A stretch of 64,000 bases of DNA, from positions 1 to 64,000 of the forward strand of contig JAVERC010000016.1 of the NCBI GenBank assembly GCA_034007295.1. The letters run 5' to 3'. The stretch's first letter is position 1; each line of letters starts with the position of its first letter. The notes beneath the pieces are model-generated. The model made no database searches and was not told the DNA's origin. It saw nothing but the letters and a program-made list of their open reading frames with translations. Shown here in pieces: positions 54,596 to 62,506 of the stretch. Origin of the DNA: JACKCP01 sp034007295. GTDB taxonomy: Bacteria; Desulfobacterota; Desulfobacteria; Desulfobacterales; JACKCP01. Position numbers and translations under genes: made by a program.

Positions 54596-54660
54596 TTTAC
54601 AATTTTTTTACAACTTTTTTACCTCCATGTGACAACCCGTTTTTGAGGGGGCAGTATACT
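54596..54660 (+). promoter_or_regulatory. Response-regulator-type direct repeats and promoter of the VWA/kinase/regulator operon
   Basis: TTTAC recurs at 54596, 54607 and 54618; the first two copies read TTTACAA, and the spacing is exactly 11 bp. This is the layout bound by OmpR/PhoB-type regulators. A -10 box TATACT lies at 54655-54660, with only a poor -35 (GTGACA/TGACAA near 54630), as expected for an activator-dependent promoter. The operon downstream encodes an OmpR-type regulator, so autoregulation is likely (inference). Confidence 0.5.
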
Positions 54661-54705
54661 GGAAAAAATCATGAAATATTACAAACAACTTGAAGGAGGT
54701 AAAAA

Positions 54706-56058
54706 ATGGATAAGTTAAATAAAAGCCGGATAAAATTTTTTGGTATTATTGTTTTTGCATTGTTTTTTTGTTTTTCATACTCTCACGCATCCAGTGATAA
54801 AAAAATCAAGGTAGTTATTGAAACTGACAGATATGTTCTTCCGGCAGGAGATCTTAAGACTGCTGTAATAAAAATAACACTTGATGCTCCGCTTTCCTAT
54901 GACAGTGATAAGCGTCCGCCTGTAAACCTTTCCATTGTTATGGACAGATCAGGTTCAATGACAGGAGCAAAGCTTGACAAGGCAAAAAAAGCCGCAATTG
55001 AAGCTTTAAAACGTCTGGGTTCAAATGATGTTTTTTCTGTTGTTGCCTATGATACATCTGTAAATACAGTTATTCCTGCTGCTATGGGAGGTTATACAGA
55101 ATATGCGGAATCAAAGATAAGAAGTATTGAAGCCGGTGGAAATACCGCTCTTTTCGGAGGTGTGAGCCAGGCTGCTGCCGAAATAAGAAAAAATCTCAAT
55201 GAAAGATTTATCCACAGAATTATTCTTTTATCTGACGGACTGGCAAATGTGGGGCCAAATACCCCTGAGGACCTTGGAAGACTTGGAACGGCTCTTTTAA
55301 AGGAAAGTATATCTGTTACAACAATAGGGGTTGGAACAGATTATAATGAAGACCTGATGACAGGCCTTTCACAGAAAAGCGATGGAAATACTTATTTTGT
55401 AGAGTCTGCAAAGGATCTTCCCTCAATTTTTTCAGCAGAGCTTGGAGATGCCTTGAGTGTTGCAGCTAAAAAAGTTGCAGTGAAAATTAGTCTTCCTGAA
55501 AATGTTAAACCTGTTTCGATTATTGGAAGGGAAGGAAAACTGACAGATTCAGGAGTTGAAATATTCATGAACCAGCTTTACGCAGGCCAGGAAAAATATA
55601 TCCTTCTTGAAGTGGAAATATCTGGAACAAAAGATAATTCAAATATTGATATAGCTTCGGCTGAAGTTGAATATCTTGAGCCCTTATCCAATGAAAAGAT
55701 CAAAATAAGAAAAACAGGGCAGGCATATTTTTCAAAAAACAAAGATAAGGTAAGTGCTTCAGAAAATATCAATGTATTAAGGGAATATCATTTAAACATA
55801 AATGCTCTTGCACAGGAAAAGGCCATATCTCTTTCAGACAAGGGAAAAACAAAGGAGGCTGCAAAGGAGCTTAAGTCTTCTGCAGATAATTTAATGGATT
55901 TTGGAAGAAAATATAATGACAGGGAAGTTATGGATGAAGCTTTAAAACTTGAGCAAAAGGCTGAAAGCCTGGAAGAAGATGGAATGAGTAAAAAACTCAG
56001 GAAAGTTTTAAGAACCAATTCCTATCAGATGAAAAATCAGCAGACAGAAAAGGAATAG
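54706..56058 (+). CDS. Secreted von Willebrand factor A domain protein
   Basis: This 450-residue protein has a signal peptide (IKFFGIIVFALFFCFSYSHA) and a VWA domain with MIDAS residues DRSGSM (Asp80, Ser82, Ser84), GGNTALFGG and LSDGLANVGP. A beta-sandwich follows, then a lysine/glutamate-rich coiled C-terminus (residues 350-450). It probably binds ligands in the periplasm through a metal ion. Its AAGGAGGT site is strong. It starts an operon with a sensor kinase and regulator and may be the sensed or regulated component. Confidence 0.85.
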   Translation: MDKLNKSRIKFFGIIVFALFFCFSYSHASSDKKIKVVIETDRYVLPAGDLKTAVIKITLDAPLSYDSDKRPPVNLSIVMDRSGSMTGAKLDKAKKAAIEALKRLGSNDVFSVVAYDTSVNTVIPAAMGGYTEYAESKIRSIEAGGNTALFGGVSQAAAEIRKNLNERFIHRIILLSDGLANVGPNTPEDLGRLGTALLKESISVTTIGVGTDYNEDLMTGLSQKSDGNTYFVESAKDLPSIFSAELGDALSVAAKKVAVKISLPENVKPVSIIGREGKLTDSGVEIFMNQLYAGQEKYILLEVEISGTKDNSNIDIASAEVEYLEPLSNEKIKIRKTGQAYFSKNKDKVSASENINVLREYHLNINALAQEKAISLSDKGKTKEAAKELKSSADNLMDFGRKYNDREVMDEALKLEQKAESLEEDGMSKKLRKVLRTNSYQMKNQQTEKE

Positions 56059-56088
56059 AGCTTTTCATAACTCTGGTGAGGTTATAAA

Positions 56089-57744
56089 TTGAGCAAAAGA
56101 AAAATAATTTTCTACTGGATTACAATTCTTGTTCCGGCCTTTATTATAGGAGCCTGTGCAGTGATTCTTCTTTCCCATGAGCAGGACAGGAGAAATATGG
56201 AAGCTATACAGGCTCTTGAATCAAGGGCTGAAAGTATTGCAGACTCAATAGGTTTTACAGTGGAGACATTAAAGGATGAATTAATCAGGTCTCTTGCTGC
56301 AGTAGATGAAAATAATATAAAAAACAGCCTTGTTAACTGGAAAAATAAAAATCCTCTGATCAGAAATGTCTTTATCTGGGACAGGAATGAAAGGCTTTTG
56401 TTTCCTGAAGATTCCAGACTTTTTTCATCGGAGGAAAGGCTTTTTGTAAAAAGATACCAAGCACTTTTTTCCAAAAGAATACCTTTTGAAAAGGAAAAAA
56501 TGGACAATGCCAGCCAGGTGAAAACAAGTTCTGAATCAAGCGGCAAAAAAGAGCTTTTAAAGCTTGCCTCACAAAGAACATTTATCCAGGAAAGAGATTA
56601 TTCAAAGGAAAGTAAAAATTTTTCCTCAGGCTGGATTCCCTGGTACATGGAAAACAGTCTTTATCTGCTCGGATGGGTCAGCAGGGATAAAAAAGCTCCT
56701 GTTTACGGCGTAGAAATTGAAATGGTAACCCTTATTTCAAGACTTATTACAGATTTCCCTTTAACAACTGAAAATGACATGGTTTTTGCACTTGTAGACG
56801 GAAAAAATCAGGTGATTCATCAGTCAGGCCCATTTGAAATAAAAGATATTGATAATCCTTTTGTTTCTGTCCCCCTTTCAGGGTCTCTGCCTCTTTGGAA
56901 GATTTCGGTATATACAGACGGCAGTTTATCAAAGCAGAGCAGTGGCTTTTTTTATCTTTCCCTTATTCTTGTGCTTATTTTTCTTTCTTCAATAATATCT
57001 GGAGGGGTTCTTATTTTTAAGCAGGCCCAAAAAAACTACATGGAGGCCATGCAGAAGACTTCTTTTGTTGCTTCTGTTTCCCATGAACTTAAAACTCCTC
57101 TTACAAGCATACGAATGTATTCCGAACTTTTATCCTGCCAGAAAGTAAATGACGAAAAAAAACTTAAAAAATATGCTGATGTAATAAAAAGTGAATCAGA
57201 AAGACTTACAAGGCTTGTAAATAATATCCTCGATTTCAGCAGTCTTGAGCAGGGAAGAAAAAAGTATTGTCTTACAGAATTTGACCTTGGAGAATTTATA
57301 AAAAATTTTTCATCAATTCACAGACAAAGATTTTTTGATGAAGGAATAGAGCTTTATCTTGATCTGGCTGAAGATAAATATCTGGTAAAAACAGACAGGG
57401 ACTGTATGGAACAGGTTTTTTTAAACCTGTCTGACAATATAATAAAATATGCGGCTGAAGGAAAACATGCTGTTATTAAACTTGGGGCAGAAAAAGATTT
57501 TTATAATATCAGTTTTATAGACAGAGGGCCCGGGATTCCCCATGGACACAGGAAAAAAATATTTGAAAAATTTCACAGGGTGGACACTTCCCTTACTGCT
57601 GAAAAATCAGGGTCAGGACTTGGTCTTGCAATAACTGCAAAAATACTTAAGGATCTTGGTGGAGATCTTGTTTTTACTCCTGTTAAAGAAGGGGGAAGCT
57701 GTTTTACCGTAATAATTTCAAAAAATGTAACCATGGAAGAATAA
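56089..57744 (+). CDS. Membrane sensor histidine kinase
   Basis: This 551-residue kinase has an N-terminal membrane segment (residues 7-29) and a periplasmic sensor region of about 255 residues. A second membrane segment (FYLSLILVLIFLSSIISGGV) lies near 285-305. The H-box VASVSHELKTPLTSIRMYSE carries the phosphorylated His near residue 331, and the N, G1 and G2 boxes are DNIIKYA, DRGPGIP and KSGSGLGLAI. No HAMP domain is evident. The start is TTG 56089 after GAGG. The stop is three bases from the regulator gene. Confidence 0.92.
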   Translation: MSKRKIIFYWITILVPAFIIGACAVILLSHEQDRRNMEAIQALESRAESIADSIGFTVETLKDELIRSLAAVDENNIKNSLVNWKNKNPLIRNVFIWDRNERLLFPEDSRLFSSEERLFVKRYQALFSKRIPFEKEKMDNASQVKTSSESSGKKELLKLASQRTFIQERDYSKESKNFSSGWIPWYMENSLYLLGWVSRDKKAPVYGVEIEMVTLISRLITDFPLTTENDMVFALVDGKNQVIHQSGPFEIKDIDNPFVSVPLSGSLPLWKISVYTDGSLSKQSSGFFYLSLILVLIFLSSIISGGVLIFKQAQKNYMEAMQKTSFVASVSHELKTPLTSIRMYSELLSCQKVNDEKKLKKYADVIKSESERLTRLVNNILDFSSLEQGRKKYCLTEFDLGEFIKNFSSIHRQRFFDEGIELYLDLAEDKYLVKTDRDCMEQVFLNLSDNIIKYAAEGKHAVIKLGAEKDFYNISFIDRGPGIPHGHRKKIFEKFHRVDTSLTAEKSGSGLGLAITAKILKDLGGDLVFTPVKEGGSCFTVIISKNVTMEE

Positions 57745-57747
57745 TTT

Positions 57748-58458
57748 ATGAATGGGAATATTCTTATAGCAGAAGATGATAAAAATATCAGGGAAGGCCT
57801 AGTAGATACTCTTGAAATGGAAGGCTACAATGTAACTGCAGCAAAAGACGGGGTAGAGGCTCTGGAGTTTTTCAGTGAAAGAGATTTTGATCTTGTGCTC
57901 ATTGATATTATGATGCCTAAAAAAAACGGTTATGATGTGTGTATGGAGATAAGGAGGAAGAACCTTGCAGTGCCTGTTTTAATTCTTACTGCAAAGGGTG
58001 AGGAAATAGACAAGGTTGCAGGTCTTAATCTCGGTGCAGACGATTATATAACAAAGCCCTTTGGAATTCATGAACTCATGGCAAGGATAAGGGCTGCCCT
58101 GCGGAGGAGTGAAATATGTACAGGAGGGCGTGAAAATGATCAGGAAAATGACATTTTCAGGTTTGGAGACTATGAAGTAGACCCAAAAAGATTTGTTCTC
58201 ATTAAAAATAATGAAAAAAAAGACATAACAAAGAAAGAACTTGATATATTAAAGCTTTTAAGTTCAAGAAAAGGCGAAGTTGTAAAAAGAGACGAGATTT
58301 TAAACAGAGTCTGGGGAATGAAATATTACGGAACAACAAGAACCCTTGATCAGCATATTGCAATGCTCAGGAAAAAAATTGAAAAAGATCCGTCCTCACC
58401 CATATATATAAAAACTGTCCATGGTCTTGGATACAGGTATGATATTACAGATTTTTGA
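57748..58458 (+). CDS. OmpR/PhoB-family response regulator
   Basis: This 236-residue regulator has a receiver domain with acidic pocket EDD (residues 9-11), phospho-acceptor Asp53 in LIDIMMP, conserved Lys in YITKPFG, and a C-terminal winged helix (KDITKKELDILKLLSSRKGE ... TLDQHIAMLRKKIEKDP ... GLGYRYD). It is the partner of the kinase upstream and probably binds the 11-bp-phased TTTACAA repeats before the VWA gene. The stop lies at the junction with the decayed integron region. Confidence 0.93.
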   Translation: MNGNILIAEDDKNIREGLVDTLEMEGYNVTAAKDGVEALEFFSERDFDLVLIDIMMPKKNGYDVCMEIRRKNLAVPVLILTAKGEEIDKVAGLNLGADDYITKPFGIHELMARIRAALRRSEICTGGRENDQENDIFRFGDYEVDPKRFVLIKNNEKKDITKKELDILKLLSSRKGEVVKRDEILNRVWGMKYYGTTRTLDQHIAMLRKKIEKDPSSPIYIKTVHGLGYRYDITDF

Positions 58459-58588
58459 GCTTTACGCTCAAGAATTATTTTATCAAGTTCATGATCTTCA
58501 ATTTGTTCAAGTAAAGCTTCATATGTTGAAGCAGGTACAAGGCAGTGGGCCTGGAGCTCTGCGTAAGTCTCCCCTGCACCTGTTTGTT
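58459..58588 (-). pseudogene. Fragment of an antitoxin gene
   Basis: On the minus strand, in frame after the stop of the XRE gene, about 43 codons read EQTGAGETYAELQAH, CLVPASTYEALLEQIED and HELDKIILERKAQKS. This matches the C-terminal half of small Phd/RelB-type antitoxins. It has no start codon and loses similarity exactly where it meets the end of the response-regulator gene. I read it as a truncated cassette at the distal end of the decayed array. Confidence 0.45.
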
Positions 58589-58592
58589 CGCA

Positions 58593-58868
58593 TTAAGATA
58601 TTTTTTCAACTTTGATATTTAGAGCCTGTGCAATCCGTTTTGCCATGTCAGGAGTAAGTCTACGTTTTCCTCTTTCATAATCACTTATCATATTTTGGCG
58701 AATCCCAAGCATCTTAGCCAGTTCTGACTGGGAAAAATTAGCCTTAAGTCTGGCTGCTGAAAGAAGGTTGCCTATCCTGTTTGATTGCATTTCTTTCCAA
58801 AAATCAGTCTCTTCAATGGCGATGCTCTCATCTTGGGCTGATGAAAGAATCTTTACCTCATATTTCAT
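58593..58868 (-). CDS. XRE-family DNA-binding protein (antitoxin-like)
   Basis: This 91-residue protein has a Cro/CI-type helix-turn-helix, FSQSELAKMLGIRQNMISDY followed by ERGKRRLTPDMAKRIAQAL. The N-terminus is an acidic linker (LSSAQDESIAIEETDFWKEM). Size and layout fit an antitoxin whose toxin gene has been lost or lies elsewhere. It stands as its own cassette between an attC-like palindrome and an antitoxin fragment. Confidence 0.8.
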   Translation of the reverse strand: MKYEVKILSSAQDESIAIEETDFWKEMQSNRIGNLLSAARLKANFSQSELAKMLGIRQNMISDYERGKRRLTPDMAKRIAQALNIKVEKIS

Positions 58869-58920
58869 AAAGATATATTATAACCATATATGGTAATGGC
58901 CAAATGTTTTTTTGTGATAT

Positions 58921-58982
58921 GCGAATGTATTGCTCACCGGGCACGGTTTTTTGTGCTCCCTCCGGTGCAGCAAAATGTTCGC
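58921..58982 (-). repeat. attC-like imperfect palindrome between XRE and HigA-like genes
   Basis: Ends GCGAATGT and TGTTCGC, with inner arms TTGCTCACCGG and CCGGTGCAGCAA around a central GCAC...GTGC hairpin, form a 62-bp imperfect palindrome. It starts six bases after the antitoxin stop on the minus strand. The core heptamers deviate from GTTRRRY, so this may be a degenerate attC or a different palindromic repeat. Confidence 0.4.
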
Positions 58983-58987
58983 TGAGT

Positions 58988-59263
58988 TTAAGCTACTTGA
59001 AATTGAATCTTTTTTCCTACAGCTTGTGCATAGTTTACCAAGGTTGATAGGCGGATATCTTCAGCATGATTTTCGATACGAGAAATTGCAGATTTTTTTG
59101 TATTCAGTAAAGCAGCGACCTCTTCTTGAGTAAGGCCTGCCTCTAAACGGGCCTGCTTTAAAAGAACTCCAATTTTAAATTGCTCATACCCTTTATCAAA
59201 ATTATTTGCAAATATCAGGCTTTTCTTTTTTCTTGATTCAATATATTTATCCAAATCATCCAT
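58988..59263 (-). CDS. HigA-like XRE antitoxin
   Basis: This 91-residue protein has a helix-turn-helix, GLTQEEVAALLNTKKSAISR followed by IENHAEDIRLSTLVNYAQAV. That pattern and the tail GKKIQFQV are typical of antitoxins paired with Gp49/RelE-type toxins. It overlaps the toxin gene by 8 bp, with the toxin first, which is the HigBA order. It would bind and neutralise the toxin and repress their shared promoter. Confidence 0.82.
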   Translation of the reverse strand: MDDLDKYIESRKKKSLIFANNFDKGYEQFKIGVLLKQARLEAGLTQEEVAALLNTKKSAISRIENHAEDIRLSTLVNYAQAVGKKIQFQVA

Positions 59264-59612
59264 TGTTATGCCTCCTGGAAAGATATTCTTTTTTTCGGGA
59301 TTCTGCCAACTTAATCTCCTGATTTGGAGTCTTTTGACTTTTCTTTTGAAACGAATTGGTCAAGATAATTAGTTCCTGACCGTCAAAGAATCCAATGAGA
59401 CGGAAAGTATCTCTCCCGACATCTACCCTGACTTCCCAAATATCATTTGTATTGACCAGTTTCTTAAAGTATTTGGATGGAACCTGATCAATTTCTCTAA
59501 TCAATTTCAAAACCCAAGCTATCTTTGCTGCCTGAACATCTGTCAAAGTATCTAAATGCTTCCTAACTGGGCATTTCCCAGATGTTGTATGGTAGAATGA
59601 AATTGTTTTCAT
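59256..59612 (-). CDS. HigB/Gp49-like RelE-superfamily toxin
   Basis: Starting at ATG 59612, the protein has about 118 residues beginning MKTISFYHTTSGKCPVRKHL, with KIAWVLKLIREIDQVPSKYF, WEVRVDVGRDTFRLIGFFDG and ELIILTNSFQKKSQKTP. That is the fold pattern of phage-derived Gp49/HigB mRNA interferases, whose basic C-terminal residues act on ribosome-bound mRNA. An upstream in-frame TTG at 59654 adds 14 poorly conserved residues and overlaps a TTGACA box (minus strand, 59647-59642), so I prefer 59612. Confidence 0.82.
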   Translation of the reverse strand: MKTISFYHTTSGKCPVRKHLDTLTDVQAAKIAWVLKLIREIDQVPSKYFKKLVNTNDIWEVRVDVGRDTFRLIGFFDGQELIILTNSFQKKSQKTPNQEIKLAESRKKEYLSRRHNNG

Positions 59613-59681
59613 ATCAATAAAGTACACAAATATGTTAACTTTGTCAAGATGCAAAAGTTGGGTTGTTGGCAGCGAATGTTA

Positions 59682-59775
59682 AAAGAACCTGCAATTAAAG
59701 GCACGCGAAAACCTTTGGATTCTTCTAAAAAAGGTCACATGTCTTTAATTGTCAGTATTTATTGATTTGTTATGT
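59682..59775 (-). repeat. attC-like site after the NERD cassette
   Basis: On the minus strand, ACATAAC overlaps the TAA stop of the NERD gene. Two long arms follow, CTGACAATTAAAGACATGTGACC and a partner related to CCTGCAATTAAAGGCACGCG, forming an imperfect palindrome with extrahelical bases. The distal core heptamer is degenerate. Stop-codon overlap with the first core is typical of integron cassettes. Confidence 0.45.
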
Positions 59776-60552
59776 GAATTTTACAATGCCTTTACACTTT
59801 GGAAAGTTAGAGCAACCCCAAAATTTTGTTCCAGCATTTTGCCCTTTTTTAGCTTCTCTTAAAATCATTGAACTTCCACATTTTGGACAAATGGGTGTTT
59901 TATTATTCTGTTTTTCTGCAACGATATTTTTAACATGTTTAACATGATCACGATGAGTTTTAAGAGAACGTGAAAGCCTTCCTTGCTGAATTGCTGTTAT
60001 TACAGCTTTTAACTCATCTTCAGTAAAAACAGTTTCTTTTTTTGATTTTATAAATTTTATATAGCCAATGGCATGGGTTACATTATCGGGCATTTTAGTT
60101 TTAAATGTGCTGTCTCCAACAAAAACAATAAGAGAGTGCAGTTGTTTTGGGTCAAGTCCTAAAAGGGTTTCAATAGTTTTTGCATGCTTATAGTTTTGAT
60201 GAAGCGGATTTTGAAATTTACTTGAATGTTTAAATATTTTCTGAGTCCACATTTTTTGTTTAGGCTGACCAAATATCCAGCCTTTCATATTCTTTGTTTC
60301 AACCACAAAAATTCCATATTTTGATATTATAATATGGTCGATTTGGGTTGTACCGTCATCGGTTGGTAAGGTGACATTTTTTATTAAATGATATTCATTT
60401 TTATTGAGAAAAATTTTTGATAAACAATTGACTATAAATTCTCCCATAACGCCTTTAAACCAAGGGGTTTTTATGACAGCTAATAGAAGAGCAATAGGAA
60501 TAAAATACCAGAAAGTTGTTAGAAAATTGATTACAATTTGTGATAGTTGCAT
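59770..60552 (-). CDS. NERD-domain protein with topoisomerase-type zinc finger
   Basis: This 260-residue protein has an N-terminal membrane segment (FLTTFWYFIPIALLLAVI). A NERD nuclease-related domain follows with TQIDHIIISKYGIFVVETKN at about residues 69-88 (the D...E-x-K motif of the PD-(D/E)XK fold). The C-terminal zinc ribbon CPKCGSSM...WGCSNFPKC spans 218-253. Such proteins are common integron cassettes of uncertain function, possibly DNA processing or defence. The stop codon is embedded in an attC-like core. Confidence 0.85.
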   Translation of the reverse strand: MQLSQIVINFLTTFWYFIPIALLLAVIKTPWFKGVMGEFIVNCLSKIFLNKNEYHLIKNVTLPTDDGTTQIDHIIISKYGIFVVETKNMKGWIFGQPKQKMWTQKIFKHSSKFQNPLHQNYKHAKTIETLLGLDPKQLHSLIVFVGDSTFKTKMPDNVTHAIGYIKFIKSKKETVFTEDELKAVITAIQQGRLSRSLKTHRDHVKHVKNIVAEKQNNKTPICPKCGSSMILREAKKGQNAGTKFWGCSNFPKCKGIVKFT

Positions 60553-60578
60553 TAATTAAATCTCCGATGATATAAAGC

Positions 60579-60638
60579 ACATAACGCTACAAATCAGCGG
60601 TGCGGCTTTTTGCGTCCCCTGAATTTGCCTTGTTATGC
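60579..60638 (-). repeat. Integron attC site between NERD and DUF262 cassettes
   Basis: This 60-bp imperfect palindrome is bounded by GTTATGC and ACATAAC cores. On the minus strand the interior reads AAATTCAGGGGACGC, then AAAAAGCC, then GCACCGCTGATTTG. The GACGCAAAAAGCC centre and mismatched arms with extrahelical bases are typical of attC sites. The DUF262 stop codon (60633-60635) lies inside the first core, as in genuine cassettes. This is the clearest recombination site in the region. Confidence 0.65.
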
Positions 60639-62384
60639 GATTTCTTGCTCCAGTAATTTCTTAAATGCCGCTACGAGCAGCTTTTTTCTTTCTTCTATAA
60701 ATTGTCTGAAATTTCCTAAAGTAAGGTCAATATCTGGAATATAGTGCCGTTCCATATATGCCTTTCTATCTATTTCATTTGGGTACTTTTCTTTTATCCA
60801 AGCATCGAAATCTTTTCCCGATTTTTCTTGATTTGGGACACCTTCAAGCAACTGCAAATTTGCCAAATAATTGTAGTTACCAAGATAAAATTCTATATCC
60901 TTTTCACTGATTCCGAGTTTTTCGAGCCGTTTTTTTGTGAATATTTTTTTAGGGAAAATATGATCTTGATGAAATTTATTTCTAAAATCGAGCGTGGGAT
61001 AAATAAACGCAAGGACAGAATATGTGTATACCTGTGCATACTGATAATATAAAAGATTCTCAATTTCATCGTCATCAAATGAAACTGCCTTTGTTCCGCC
61101 TCTAAGCTTGTTGATAATTTCGTTTAATGGAAAGCCACTATCAGAAGAGTTTATTATTTCACGCATTGGCCTAAGAACATTATCCGGTTGACCACTAAAT
61201 GTTCTTTTTAGAAGAACCATCACGAGCCACTTGAAAATTCGCTGCCTGTCATTTTGATATTTTGCTGATTCAGCAAAATTTTCTGGGCTATTTATCTTGT
61301 AAAGATATGCCGCTATCGGGATAAGGGCATTGTTTGATGTTAACGTGTCTCTATGATAGCCAAGAGATGAGAGCAAAACGATTGCAGTCTTGATTGCTTT
61401 TGTAATATTTTCCCATCTTTCTTCAATGGCAAGCATGTTTTCTTGATTAAAATTATCAACTTTAAATGCAATGTCTTTGAACCCGGAAAGGACCAAGCAA
61501 CTCTTTAAAACAAAGTCCTTGTTGACGCTAAAACCATCACCTATGGAGTTTACCTCATCAACGAACGAAGTGATTTCCTCTCTTGCATCTCTCTCTTTCC
61601 ATTGGGCAGTAGCGATTGAAAGTAATAAATCTGAATAGCTTAATTGAGTTCCACCACTGTTAACGCGAATGAATATATTTAGAACCTTGTCTAAACTTTT
61701 AGCTCTTTCCAGGAAAAAATTAATGGATTTGTTTTTTTGAATAACTTCATACAACTTGAAGAGTGTTTTGTTAGCGAATCTAAATTTTTCCTTACCGTAT
61801 TCTGAAATGTCCTTTTCAAGAAGATAATCATTGACATCTACAGCCTCTTTCAAATTGAGCACATCTCCAACAACAAACCAAAAATGCTCATCATCGGAAT
61901 GCCCCGCCTCTTTATTTGTCAGGAACCGAAAGTCATATTCTAAATCATCATTATTTGGTGGGCATATTAGATTCAGGCAAAGTTTTCTTTTAGGAAAAGC
62001 AGAATCATTATCCCATCTTTTTCGCGGTAACTTATAGGCATATGTTCCTTTTAGACCAATATATAATGATGTTAATCTTTGTTGTCCATCAAGTATCGCG
62101 GTAACGCCAGTTTCACCAACGATATTTGCTTTTGGATTATGTGTATTATCACGCTCATGATATTCTCGAATGAATTCGTAGAATTGATAATTGTTAATAT
62201 TGTCCTTTTCTACATTCCAAAAGAGGAAAGAACTGATCGGGTAATCCCTCATTAACGAGTCAAAAAGTCGTTCTATTTGATATGTATCCCAAACGAATTC
62301 TCTTTGGATAGCTGGGAGAAGATATTCTTTTTTGTGGACGCTATCTATTGCTTGTTTGATTGTTATTGGCTCTACAAATGCCAT
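60633..62384 (-). CDS. DUF262 protein with HNH-type C-terminus (GmrSD/defence-like)
   Basis: This 583-residue protein has a DUF262 N-terminus: LLPAIQREFVWDTYQIERLF, then SSFLFWNVE and AILDGQQRLTSLYIGLKG (ParB-like NTP-binding DGQQR motif). A helical middle (FIRVNSGGTQLSYSDLLLS) leads to KFHQDHIFPKK near residue 470, an HNH nuclease-like motif with a later Asn-rich GNYNYLANLQLL. The layout matches GmrSD-type modification-dependent endonucleases and related phage-defence proteins. It is the first cassette of the array. A TTCCTCC complement shows a strong GGAGGAA ribosome binding site. Confidence 0.85.
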   Translation of the reverse strand: MAFVEPITIKQAIDSVHKKEYLLPAIQREFVWDTYQIERLFDSLMRDYPISSFLFWNVEKDNINNYQFYEFIREYHERDNTHNPKANIVGETGVTAILDGQQRLTSLYIGLKGTYAYKLPRKRWDNDSAFPKRKLCLNLICPPNNDDLEYDFRFLTNKEAGHSDDEHFWFVVGDVLNLKEAVDVNDYLLEKDISEYGKEKFRFANKTLFKLYEVIQKNKSINFFLERAKSLDKVLNIFIRVNSGGTQLSYSDLLLSIATAQWKERDAREEITSFVDEVNSIGDGFSVNKDFVLKSCLVLSGFKDIAFKVDNFNQENMLAIEERWENITKAIKTAIVLLSSLGYHRDTLTSNNALIPIAAYLYKINSPENFAESAKYQNDRQRIFKWLVMVLLKRTFSGQPDNVLRPMREIINSSDSGFPLNEIINKLRGGTKAVSFDDDEIENLLYYQYAQVYTYSVLAFIYPTLDFRNKFHQDHIFPKKIFTKKRLEKLGISEKDIEFYLGNYNYLANLQLLEGVPNQEKSGKDFDAWIKEKYPNEIDRKAYMERHYIPDIDLTLGNFRQFIEERKKLLVAAFKKLLEQEIA

Positions 62385-62407
62385 TTATTTCCTCCGTTGG
62401 TCTCTTC

Positions 62408-62457
62408 GCCTAACAATTGATTGTGTAGATCTGTACAATTTAAATAATTTTCCGTAG
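62408..62457 (-). promoter_or_regulatory. Putative attI recombination site and cassette promoter region
   Basis: On the minus strand GTTAGGC (62414-62408) lies 23 bp before the DUF262 start, exactly the core expected at an attI/cassette junction. Upstream on the same strand, TTGTCA and TAAATT 16 bp apart could be the cassette promoter. A short near-palindrome (ATTGTGTAGATCTGTACAAT) lies beside the core, but no attC-sized structure is present, which favours attI over attC. Confidence 0.5.
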
Positions 62458-62486
62458 TTGACAATTAAAAAGCTGTCAAGTAAATA
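62458..62486 (+). promoter_or_regulatory. Promoter of the integrase pseudogene
   Basis: TTGACA at 62458-62463 and TAAATA at 62481-62486 are separated by 17 bp, and the integrase-like start codon follows 20 bp later. It is divergent from the cassettes, as in integrons. Confidence 0.55.
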
Positions 62487-62506
62487 TTTTAGTATCTGGA
62501 TAAATT

